DNA of 7,007 nucleotides, taken from Kiritimatiellia bacterium. Lineage in GTDB: Bacteria; Verrucomicrobiota; Kiritimatiellia; RFP12; UBA1067. A program made the position numbers and the translations under genes. Below the pieces are notes generated by a model. It did no database searches. It worked only from the letters and a program-made list of their open reading frames with translations, and was not told the origin of the DNA. Positions within the stretch are counted from its first letter, which is position 1; each line of letters opens with the position of its first letter. Location: NCBI GenBank assembly GCA_017405115.1, contig JAFRBA010000094.1:1-7007 (forward strand). Direction: 5' to 3'. Positions 1 to 6,315 of the stretch are shown in pieces.

Positions 1-373
1 AGGGAATTTTGTTGAGTATACAGGAGTACGCCCATCGCACATCATCTGCCCAGTCCTGACAATTATACTGCTGTACGGAATTATGAAAATCTACATCTAG
101 CAACTTGTACTTTCTCGGTTTAACCACTCGCACAGCCTTTCGCATAACACAATCTTTCCATCCCATGCTGTGAGGTTTTCTATATGGAATGCCAGAAGCA
201 TCCACTCTAACCTGATTGTCGTCAAAGAAACCTAGATTTGTTGGGATTCCACCGTCCTCAAAAAACAACTGTTCATGCGCCATCATAGTGTTGTCAATTT
301 CATCTTGTCTATTGACTAACACGAATTTCTTGAGCAAAAAAGAGTCAAGCGGCCTATAGGCAAAATACGCACA
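1..373 (-). other. AT-rich C-terminal tip of the RHS protein, putative permuted papain-like domain
   Basis: This covers residues 243 onward of the RHS protein, after the DKDG end of the core. Base composition drops from GC-rich to AT-rich near position 400, which is typical of exchangeable RHS tips. Visible residues are His275 in AHEQLFFEDGG, GFFDD shortly after, and Cys347 in YNCQDWADDVR. A His followed about 70 residues later by Asn-Cys then an aromatic residue recalls permuted papain-like folds (NlpC/P60, LRAT-like; compare NCEHF). The enzymatic assignment is inference from these motifs only. It could be a peptidase, amidase, acyltransferase or an inactive scaffold. Any immunity gene downstream would be beyond the left edge. 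Confidence 0.5.
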
Positions 374-1099
374 CCCGTCCTTGTCAAAATTAAGCACCGA
401 ATTATTCCCGCAATACACATACAGATTCAGCCCGCCGTCTTCCTCTATCGGGTCGCGGGAGAGCCATCGGGCGAGGCGCGGGGAGTAGAAGCGGTGGCCG
501 AAGTAGTAGAGCCCCGACTCGTCGTCGGAGTACTTCGTCGAGAAGCGCATCTTTAGCTCGCCCGCTTTCACGCCGCCCTTCTGTATGGTGTTCCCGAATG
601 CGTCATACGCGTATTGTGCCACAATTGTGCCCTGCTTGTCAACGTACTGCATCACGTTTCCGTGTCCGTCGTAGAGCGGAACGTAAACATCGCATCCGTT
701 CTTTCTGATGTATAAGAGCCCGCCGATCCCGCCTGCGCCGTCGAGCGTGCCGGATATATCCTTGCCCCACCAATAGTCGATCTGCTCAAGGATTCCGCTG
801 CTGCGCTCGATGCGCTCAACCACGAGCAGCCACCCGTCGTACACGAACGTGTGCGTCGCCTCGGGAGTGCGCTTGACGACGCGGCGGCCGAGGGCGTCGT
901 ACTGGTTCTCGACGACCTTCGCGCCGTTCGACCACACCTCCGTCAGCCTGCTCGCCGAGTCGTAGACGTAGTCAAACTCGCCGAACGACACCAGCCCGCC
1001 GTCCGACGAGTAGCCAAGATCCTCAGCCCTAGCCACGACGGCGGCAAACAAGCCCAGCAATGCAACCAATATTGACAGAAATTGGACAGCCGACTTCAC
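1..1099 (-). CDS. Secreted short RHS-repeat protein with variable C-terminal tip, 3' end outside window
   Basis: The frame is open for 366 codons and leaves the window before its stop. The GTG at 1099 is the only start ahead of the signal peptide, because an in-frame TAA lies a few codons upstream. Residues 1-25 form a Sec signal peptide (Lys2, hydrophobic core, ARA before Glu26). Residues 26-180 hold YD-type RHS repeats (YDALGRR, YDGHGN, YDAFGN). Residues 185-242 are the RHS-associated core (RFSTKY, GLYYFGHRFYSPRLARW, DPIEEDGGLNLY), ending DKDG where DPxG is usual. Residues 243-366 are an unrelated tip. Full RHS proteins exceed 1000 residues, so this is a miniature form or a domesticated fragment. 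The start overlaps the upstream gene's stop as GTGA; the nearest AGGA is only two bases away, so translation probably depends on coupling. RHS identity is certain; an intact, functional gene is likely but unproven. Confidence 0.88.
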   Translation of the reverse strand, partial: MKSAVQFLSILVALLGLFAAVVARAEDLGYSSDGGLVSFGEFDYVYDSASRLTEVWSNGAKVVENQYDALGRRVVKRTPEATHTFVYDGWLLVVERIERSSGILEQIDYWWGKDISGTLDGAGGIGGLLYIRKNGCDVYVPLYDGHGNVMQYVDKQGTIVAQYAYDAFGNTIQKGGVKAGELKMRFSTKYSDDESGLYYFGHRFYSPRLARWLSRDPIEEDGGLNLYVYCGNNSVLNFDKDGCAYFAYRPLDSFLLKKFVLVNRQDEIDNTMMAHEQLFFEDGGIPTNLGFFDDNQVRVDASGIPYRKPHSMGWKDCVMRKAVRVVKPRKYKLLDVDFHNSVQQYNCQDWADDVRWAYSCILNKIP

Positions 1100-1500
1100 T
1101 GTCCTGCCGTTAGATGCTCTTTAGCCATTTTTATTGGCACAAGAACAGTTCCCTCAGGCAACAATATGGTGTCTTCATTTTCATCACGATTGCAATGCTT
1201 GCAAAGTGGCACAATCCAAGCCTGATCATTTGGGCAGAATTCCCCATCAATTCTCACATGTGCGCCAACAAGATCGGTCGTGTCTGCAGGCGTTAGATCG
1301 TCTTTAAGATGGAGACTTATCGCTTGACACTCTTTTGGACATGCCTCTCCAGATTTCACTTCCCAATAGTCCAGGAACGAGTTATAACCATCTGGAATAG
1401 GCTCGTCTTTCGTATCAAGTACATTATGCACGTTGCAACCACCTATTGGTGCAATGTATTTCTCAATTTTATACGACTTCTCTGTCGAAGTTAATTTCAT
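1096..1500 (-). CDS. Small HNH-like / zinc-binding protein of unknown role (134 aa)
   Basis: The start is ATG at 1500, with GAGG two bases upstream and AAAGGG ten bases upstream. Putative metal ligands are Cys54 and Cys58 (CPKEC), His81 (GAHV), Cys100 and Cys103, followed by Asn104 (WIVPLCKHCNR). This order of a Cys pair, His, then LCxxCN matches the treble-clef layout of HNH domains. The usual Asp before the His is replaced by Ala, and the Asn-rich stretch between is missing, so nuclease activity is doubtful and a purely structural zinc site is possible. There is no signal peptide, so it is presumably cytoplasmic. The gene is AT-rich next to its RHS neighbour, 33 bases after the 79-residue gene, and its TGA overlaps the GTG of the RHS gene. 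I cannot name the family. Confidence 0.75.
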   Translation of the reverse strand: MKLTSTEKSYKIEKYIAPIGGCNVHNVLDTKDEPIPDGYNSFLDYWEVKSGEACPKECQAISLHLKDDLTPADTTDLVGAHVRIDGEFCPNDQAWIVPLCKHCNRDENEDTILLPEGTVLVPIKMAKEHLTAGQ

Positions 1501-1533
1501 AGCCTCAACACCCTTTCTTTTGTTAGATTCTTA

Positions 1534-1773
1534 TCAACTTTTAGCAATCGTGATTTCTGACTGCTTCAAATATCCGTGCTTAATTGCAACGGCAATCATC
1601 TGAGGCAATGCCTCTACAGGCACCTCACCACCTCTGCAGGCATGTCCACGCTTATCAAACCACGTGAACTTTACCGAAATATGTTTTCGCTTCCCCTTAT
1701 CCCATGACGCATATCCAATCCGGATCTCCGCATCAGAGTCTGACGCGCACACTTCTTTATGCAGCACTGTCAT
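1534..1773 (-). CDS. Conserved-looking hypothetical protein, 79 aa
   Basis: The ATG at 1773 is preceded by AAAGGTGG with a four-base gap, a good ribosome binding site, and lies about 45 bases after the expected transcription start of the 1824-1873 promoter element. The protein is small and soluble, with no signal peptide or membrane segment. It appears to be a basic beta-rich half (IRIGYASWDKGKRKHISVKF, residues 17-36) followed by FTWFDKRG and GGEVPVEALPQM, then a short helix (IAVAIKHGYL, residues 60-69). The WFDK and GGEVPVEALPQM patches resemble a small-protein type I have seen in gut bacteria without an assigned function. It is first in a unit with the HNH-like and RHS genes. It could be a regulator, an immunity-like partner or unrelated cargo. 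Confidence 0.72.
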   Translation of the reverse strand: MTVLHKEVCASDSDAEIRIGYASWDKGKRKHISVKFTWFDKRGHACRGGEVPVEALPQMIAVAIKHGYLKQSEITIAKS

Positions 1774-1823
1774 TGTTCCACCTTTCGTTGTAGTTGTATT
1801 ACCTTCGTTTTGGTTTCGGCGAT

Positions 1824-1873
1824 ACTATACCAAACGAAGTTCAAATTAAGTTCAAATCCAGAAAATATTTTTC
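1824..1873 (-). promoter_or_regulatory. Promoter-like element, copy A of a duplicated motif
   Basis: Read on the minus strand, this starts with a short A/T inverted repeat (GAAAA...TTTTC, 1861-1873). Two copies of TTTGAACTT (1848-1856 and 1837-1845) follow, then a third TTTG (1831-1834), all phased at exactly 11 bp. It ends in a -10-like TATAGT (1824-1829). The 48 bases 1826-1873 match 6180-6227 at 45 positions. It sits about 50 bases upstream of the 79-residue gene and behind the last gene of the preceding operon. No standard -35 hexamer lies at 17-bp spacing, so either an unusual sigma factor or an activator is possible. Promoter function is inferred. Confidence 0.65.
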
Positions 1874-1954
1874 CCAGATCCGCGCAAGCGAAATCTCGGG
1901 GAAATCCGAACTGAGAATACGACTGGCATAGTGCTCCGACGGCAACAGCTGTAG

Positions 1955-2965
1955 TCAGCCCTCCAACGACACAAGGATCGAACGAGCCTGATTGGCGTAC
2001 TTCGTGGACGGATGGCGCGAGACGATATCCCGCAAAAGCGCCGCGGCCGCCTGTACGTCGCCCTCTTGAATGAGCATCCAGGCCTGGAGATAGAGTATGC
2101 GCGCATGCGCCGCCCCGACCGGATTCAGCTCCAGTGCCTTGGCAAGGCATTGCCGCGCTTCGTCGAACCTGCCGGCGAAGGCGTGAGAGTGTCCTTTGAG
2201 GTAAAGGGCATTCGGAAGATATCCCGCGTGATACCCAACCATCGCGTCCGCCGCGCCAATTGCAAGGTCGTACTCCCCGCCCGCGATGTAGTGACGCGTC
2301 AGAGCCCGATAGACATCTGCGGAATCCTTGGCGAGGGGAAGCCTTGCCGCCCATTTAAGCAACGCAGAGGTCTTCGCCCCGGCATCGCTTCCCGGGAACG
2401 TTCCCAGCAGTAGACTGAATGCACGGTCGAAGTCCTTCGTCGGAACCCTCCCGGCCAGCATGTCCAGAAGGAACGGCCGCCACTCCGGCAGACGAGGGGG
2501 AAGAGATTCGTCGCACAGCCCATCAAAGACGATGCCTGCCATGATCCCTGCGGCAGCGCCGTCGGCAACACATCGTACGCCCCGCGGCAAAAGGCAAGGC
2601 CCGGAACAAGCCGCCACCGGCACTGCGTCGGACCTGAGCGCCGGAACCAGATGCTCTACGGCAAACGAAGTTCGGCATTCGCAGATCGGCGTGATAGTCT
2701 CCACACTCAATGGCAACGTCGCATCCATCAACAGCGAAACTTCGCGTTCCACGCACGAGGTGTAATCGCACATCTCCATGCGAAGCGCCACGGATTCAGC
2801 CAAGCCGACGTCGCCCCAGGACGACAATGTCGAAAGCGAAGGCGGAGGCATGTCGCAGAACAACACCTCATCGCGCATCGCCCCGTAGATGCGGTCTACC
2901 ATGGAACTCGCATGCGACGTACCGGCGGCCACCGTGGCGAACAGAAAAAACGGAAACACCGTCAT
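1955..2965 (-). CDS. Exported TPR-repeat protein with cysteine-rich N-terminal half (336 aa)
   Basis: The ATG at 2965 overlaps the stop of the upstream gene (ATGA, 2965-2962); the ribosome binding site is weak, so translational coupling is likely. Residues 1-19 are a signal peptide (MTVFPFFLFA core, SHA before Ser20). Residues 37-151 contain nine cysteines (37, 66, 71, 95, 97, 120, 124, 132, 151), suggesting disulfides or metal sites in an extracytoplasmic protein. Residues about 218-330 are tetratricopeptide repeats: YRALTRHYIAGGEYDLAIGA, ALYLKGHSHAFAGRFDEA with ALELNP, and YLQAWMLIQEGDVQAAAALL with HPSTKYANQA, close to TPRs of envelope assembly proteins. TPRs usually bind proteins, so a scaffold role beside the lipoprotein and the sister helical-repeat protein is inferred. 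It is the last gene of its operon. Confidence 0.88.
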   Translation of the reverse strand: MTVFPFFLFATVAAGTSHASSMVDRIYGAMRDEVLFCDMPPPSLSTLSSWGDVGLAESVALRMEMCDYTSCVEREVSLLMDATLPLSVETITPICECRTSFAVEHLVPALRSDAVPVAACSGPCLLPRGVRCVADGAAAGIMAGIVFDGLCDESLPPRLPEWRPFLLDMLAGRVPTKDFDRAFSLLLGTFPGSDAGAKTSALLKWAARLPLAKDSADVYRALTRHYIAGGEYDLAIGAADAMVGYHAGYLPNALYLKGHSHAFAGRFDEARQCLAKALELNPVGAAHARILYLQAWMLIQEGDVQAAAALLRDIVSRHPSTKYANQARSILVSLEG

Positions 2966-4335
2966 TTCGAACCGCCAGGCTCAGGCGTGGTGCAGGAGCG
3001 ATAGAACTCAGCCGGATTCAAGAGGTCGTCGGCGGTGTCTGCCACACCATCGCGACCGACTTTTCCGTAGAGAAGGTAGTCGCGCACGACGGCAACCTTC
3101 GCCTGATCGCGGGTCATTACGGAAAACGGGTGCATGACGGCGTCGGCGCACACCTGAAGATCCCTCTCGGAAAAAGGCGCAAGGGCAAATGCGTCCAGCG
3201 CCGCGCGGATCGAGTCCTCCGCGCAGTCAGCCCAGAGAAGGCGGTACGCGCATATGAGATGCGCCTTCCAGTCCGCCGCGTTTTCCCTGGCATAGGCGAT
3301 GCACTTCTCGCGTTCGGCGACACGGACAGGATCTGAAAGCGCTGGACATGCGGGTATTGGGAACGCCACACGGACGACGTGGTTTGACTTCTGCGAATCG
3401 AGAAACGCAGACGCGCGGCCGAGATTGCCGTCGATGCGCTTGAGCACGTCGGCAGTCAGCCGCACGGCATTGACGTACGCCGTCTGCGACACCGCTGTGA
3501 GAAGCATGACTCGGCACTCTCCAAGCGCTTCGTCCAGCCGCCCGGCGTGGACAAGCAGCTCCACAATCCCCGGTGCTCCGACATTGACACGCATCTTGAA
3601 CGCATTTATGTCCGCGACCTCGACCTTCGACATCTTCTCCCTCATGGCAGAGACGAAGCGCAGAGCCATGTCCCGTCCGATCCCATCGGCAACAAGCCGC
3701 CGCGCGACGGTGGAGGAGGCGACATCGTCCCATTCGATAAGGCGCGCCAGCATCTCCTCTCCAGCCGAGGCCTTGCCGGTCTTCACAAGAGCTTCCGCAC
3801 GGGCAAAGCACGCCTGCGAGAAGTAGGTCCACGGCACTTCTTTGCCAAACGACATGACGGCAGCCGCTGCATCCTCCGCACCATCCATGTCGCCGGCCCG
3901 CCTCCGCGCCTCCATTCTGCGGCAGAGCAGGAATGCCGTTGCGACGACATCCCCTTCGGCCTTGGCCAGCCATTTGTCGACGAGCTCCGTTACCCTGTCG
4001 GCGTCCCAGCCTTTTGCCATGTCGCAGATCCACGACAGCGCGGCAATGCGCAACGCCGAGTTGGTCGAGGACGCAAGAGACATGCACACATCCCCGCACT
4101 CCCCCTCCTTCCCGAGCGAGCGCGCCATGGCCCTAAGCCAGCCGAGTTCATCTGCGCGCTGGATGTCTGCGCCCCTCGCGTAAGCGTATGCCGACTGTTG
4201 CACCACCGCGTTTGTCGTCGACGCGAATGCTGAATATGCCGTCCGTACGCTCTCGAACGGCACTTGATCCTCCGCACCTGCCGAGACAACGGTCGAAACC
4301 GCAGCGACTGCCGATGCTACCAACTGCTTGATCAT
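2962..4335 (-). CDS. Exported helical-repeat (TPR-like) protein (457 aa)
   Basis: The start is ATG at 4335, behind an excellent ribosome binding site (AAAGGAGG, seven-base gap), and it overlaps the lipoprotein stop as ATGA. An in-frame ATG 19 codons upstream lacks this signal and would bury the signal peptide. Residues 1-21 are a Sec signal peptide ending AGA before Glu22. The remainder is almost entirely alpha-helical with repeated Ala/Leu/Arg heptad-like pairs (for example ACFARAEALVKTGKASAGEE and LLVHAGRLDEALGECRVML), consistent with a TPR-like solenoid, though the repeats are degenerate. Near residue 427 an Asp-rich GRDGVADTADDL could bind a cation. No catalytic motif is seen. As the middle gene of a coupled trio, it probably forms part of an envelope complex with its neighbours. 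This function is inferred. Confidence 0.88.
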   Translation of the reverse strand: MIKQLVASAVAAVSTVVSAGAEDQVPFESVRTAYSAFASTTNAVVQQSAYAYARGADIQRADELGWLRAMARSLGKEGECGDVCMSLASSTNSALRIAALSWICDMAKGWDADRVTELVDKWLAKAEGDVVATAFLLCRRMEARRRAGDMDGAEDAAAAVMSFGKEVPWTYFSQACFARAEALVKTGKASAGEEMLARLIEWDDVASSTVARRLVADGIGRDMALRFVSAMREKMSKVEVADINAFKMRVNVGAPGIVELLVHAGRLDEALGECRVMLLTAVSQTAYVNAVRLTADVLKRIDGNLGRASAFLDSQKSNHVVRVAFPIPACPALSDPVRVAEREKCIAYARENAADWKAHLICAYRLLWADCAEDSIRAALDAFALAPFSERDLQVCADAVMHPFSVMTRDQAKVAVVRDYLLYGKVGRDGVADTADDLLNPAEFYRSCTTPEPGGSK

Positions 4336-6128
4336 GGCACTTCCTCCTTTGTTGACAAAATAGACTTGCCGCCGTCCGCCGCCGGAATCCACACTAGGCG
4401 GAAGTCGCCCAGCCCTTCGAGCCGCAGCGAAATGCGCCCGCGACCAGAGATCGCCCCGACAGGCGAACCATCAAGCGCGTCAACCGCCGCGCCCGGCTTC
4501 AGCCATTTCGGCGGCGCATAGCCGAACGTCACGACTTCGCGTCTGGCCGACGCGAACGGATGCGCACGAGGCTTCGAAAGCACTGTCAGCCCGTTGTCGT
4601 AGTCGAGGTTCCGCACAAGCAGCAGCACCCCCTCGTCGGCGCACCACCCTTCAAGGACTGCGACGCGCGCGTTACGCTCGGTCCATCCTCGTGCAGGAAT
4701 CAGCCGTTCGAGGCGAGGGCGCATCCTCCGGAAGTCGGCGTTGAATCGCATCCACGCCTCCTCAAGCCCGGGGTTGCCGTCGAACGGACGCACCAAGTCG
4801 TTCTTCCAATGGTGGCACCTGACGATTCGCGCCCCGCGCATGAGCGCGCACCACGCAAGCTGCTCGAACTCGCGACCGTCAAGCTCAGCAGCACGGCGGA
4901 ACCTGTCCGGCACCCACGCGACCGGGCGCGGGGCTGCGCGCCGCACGGCCTCGTCTACCATCGCGTCCTCCTCTTCCATGAACCGCGCCGGTGTCGCGCC
5001 CCAGTGAAGTCGGTACGGCTTTGAGAATACCGCGTCGGCCATCGGCGCGTAGATGTTCCACTCTCCCTTGTACAGCCCGGTGCAGAAGTCGACGCCAGAC
5101 AGTTCGCCGGGGTGCGCTGCGAAGTGCATCTTGCGAGAGACGAGACAGGCCGCAGCGCTCGCGCCGTGCTCCTTCGTGCGGGTGTCGTCGCACGCCACGT
5201 CGTGCGGAAGCCTGTGGACAGCAAGCGTGTCGTCGAAGCCGAAGCGGTTGCGGACGTCCTTGGGCAGTAGTTCGTCGTCATGGTTCCCGAACGGCGCTAC
5301 GCTGTAGACTCCCGGCATTGCGCGGATGAACGCCGATGCGTGCGATCCATCCGTAAACGACAGTTCGACAAAAACGGGGTCTCCCTTCGCGACAGGACGC
5401 TCGAGCGGCACGACGACACCGCCGGGGAGCCCGGCGTTTGAAGGCGAAAGCGCCCGCGCCCCGGCGACGGCCTTGCCGTTCACCGACACGCCGCAGGGCG
5501 GTGCGCCCTTCGAGTGGCGGACGAGGGCGGTGCTGCCGTCGCCGGTGAAGGCGAGATACGTGACGGCGCGCCCGCCTGGGACGCGACGCGGAATCTTGTG
5601 GCAAAGCACCGAGCCGTCGGCCGTGCGCAGTTCCAGCGAATGCGACCTTGTGCTGCCAATGAAGTTCACCATGAAAGAGGCGAAGCCGCCCGGCTGGATG
5701 GTCGGAGACGGATAGAACTGCCACCATCGCACGTCGGGGTCGGATGGATTGCGGACGCGCCTCTGCGCGGCGGAACGCCCGCCGACGTCGAACGAGAACG
5801 ACTTAAGCGCTGCGGCGGACGAAGGATTGGCGCTCTTCAGTTCGCGTCCGTCGAGAATCGCGGCGGTGAGTTCTACTGGCGCGGTGCCAGCGTTGCGCAA
5901 GACGACTTCGTACGTCTCGTCGTCTTTGCCGTCGTCAGTCGGAAAGTAGTGGGCGGAGGCGACGGAGATTGGGTTTGCTGGAGCCGCGCCACCGCCGACC
6001 GGTGAAACTGAACTGCGACATCCGGCAAGCAACAGCGCTATAGTCGCAACGACTAGCGCGAAGCCGACAAGACGCCATACACTTTCAGCGACTTGAACCG
6101 CAAATCTGCGAAACCAAGATATGCCCAT
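4332..6128 (-). CDS. Lipoprotein with beta-domains and glycoside-hydrolase-like TIM-barrel region (598 aa)
   Basis: The ATG at 6128 follows AGGGAG with a five-base gap. A longer TTG reading begins inside the promoter element and is rejected. Residues 1-36 form a long lipoprotein signal with lipobox LLAGC (Cys37), so the protein is probably membrane-anchored and extracytoplasmic. Residues about 45-160 look like an immunoglobulin-type beta-sandwich (TYEVVLRNAGTAPVELT), and a second beta-rich stretch follows to about 270. Residues about 270-490 resemble the late part of a TIM-barrel glycosidase (GEWNIYAPMAD, WCALMRGARIVRCHHW, AWMRFNADFRRMRPRLERLI). Residues 510-598 look like a C-terminal beta domain (GVLLLVRNLDYDN to GDFRLVWIPA). 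I cannot identify the catalytic acids or the substrate. A polysaccharide-related role is inference. It is the first gene of the operon and overlaps the next gene by four bases. Confidence 0.85.
   Translation of the reverse strand: MGISWFRRFAVQVAESVWRLVGFALVVATIALLLAGCRSSVSPVGGGAAPANPISVASAHYFPTDDGKDDETYEVVLRNAGTAPVELTAAILDGRELKSANPSSAAALKSFSFDVGGRSAAQRRVRNPSDPDVRWWQFYPSPTIQPGGFASFMVNFIGSTRSHSLELRTADGSVLCHKIPRRVPGGRAVTYLAFTGDGSTALVRHSKGAPPCGVSVNGKAVAGARALSPSNAGLPGGVVVPLERPVAKGDPVFVELSFTDGSHASAFIRAMPGVYSVAPFGNHDDELLPKDVRNRFGFDDTLAVHRLPHDVACDDTRTKEHGASAAACLVSRKMHFAAHPGELSGVDFCTGLYKGEWNIYAPMADAVFSKPYRLHWGATPARFMEEEDAMVDEAVRRAAPRPVAWVPDRFRRAAELDGREFEQLAWCALMRGARIVRCHHWKNDLVRPFDGNPGLEEAWMRFNADFRRMRPRLERLIPARGWTERNARVAVLEGWCADEGVLLLVRNLDYDNGLTVLSKPRAHPFASARREVVTFGYAPPKWLKPGAAVDALDGSPVGAISGRGRISLRLEGLGDFRLVWIPAADGGKSILSTKEEVP
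4336..4350 (-). promoter_or_regulatory. Strong ribosome binding site that fixes the start of the 457-aa gene
   Basis: AAAGGAGG at 4350-4343 lies seven bases before ATG 4335, inside the last codons of the lipoprotein gene. It decides between this start and an in-frame ATG at 4392, and it gives the second operon gene its own efficient initiation in addition to coupling through ATGA. Confidence 0.85.
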
Positions 6129-6177
6129 CCATTCTCCCTGACGCACACCCAACGCCCATCGCCGGGATTGCGCGGGA

Positions 6178-6227
6178 AGTATACCAAACAAAGTTCAAAT
6201 TAAGTTCAAATCCGGAAAATAATTTTC
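6178..6227 (-). promoter_or_regulatory. Promoter-like element, copy B of a duplicated motif
   Basis: This is the same layout as copy A: an A/T inverted repeat GAAAATAATTTTC (6215-6227), three TTTG motifs starting at 11-bp steps (6207-6210, 6196-6199, 6185-6188), of which the first two extend to TTTGAACTT, and a -10-like TATACT (6178-6183). The three differences from copy A are one in the inverted-repeat centre, one just before the first TTTGAACTT, and one between the second and third TTTG. It lies about 50 bases upstream of the lipoprotein start, predicting a 5' leader of roughly 40 bases, and is the only candidate promoter seen for the three-gene operon. Confidence 0.68.
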
Positions 6228-6315
6228 AGCGTGTCGTCTTTACCCCAAAGCGAGCATGGCACGCCGACGGCATCCGCGCCGCGAAGGGCTTGAAGGCAGC
6301 CATAGCCAGACACCT

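Noticed and set aside
1826..1873. The repeat as shared protein-coding tail (reads KYFLDLNLI then stop in one frame)
   Set aside because: The three differences between copies are not biased to synonymous positions, and the other copy has no open frame leading into it. A regulatory site explains the conservation better.
1874..1954. Rho-independent terminator after the three-gene operon
   Set aside because: Only short imperfect stems (AGAT...ATCT around CGC/GCG) are visible, and no clean T tract follows on the minus strand.
2710..3336. Plus-strand open frame of 208 codons
   Set aside because: It spans the junction of two minus-strand genes, has shadow-like composition and no ribosome binding site or recognisable domain.
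3547..4233. Long plus-strand open frame (228 codons) opposite the 457-aa gene
   Set aside because: It is antisense to a gene with a signal peptide, strong ribosome binding site and operon overlaps. The product is Arg/His/Pro-rich as expected for a GC-rich shadow frame.
4336..4392. Upstream ATG for the 457-aa gene
   Set aside because: It would put 19 extra residues before the signal peptide and ignores the AAAGGAGG placed before ATG 4335.
5514..6005. Plus-strand frame opposite the lipoprotein gene
   Set aside because: Shadow of a well-supported lipoprotein gene, with no independent signal.
6129..6191. Upstream TTG start for the lipoprotein gene
   Set aside because: The TTG lies within the promoter element and would precede the likely transcription start. 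ATG 6128 has a good ribosome binding site and a proper lipoprotein signal.
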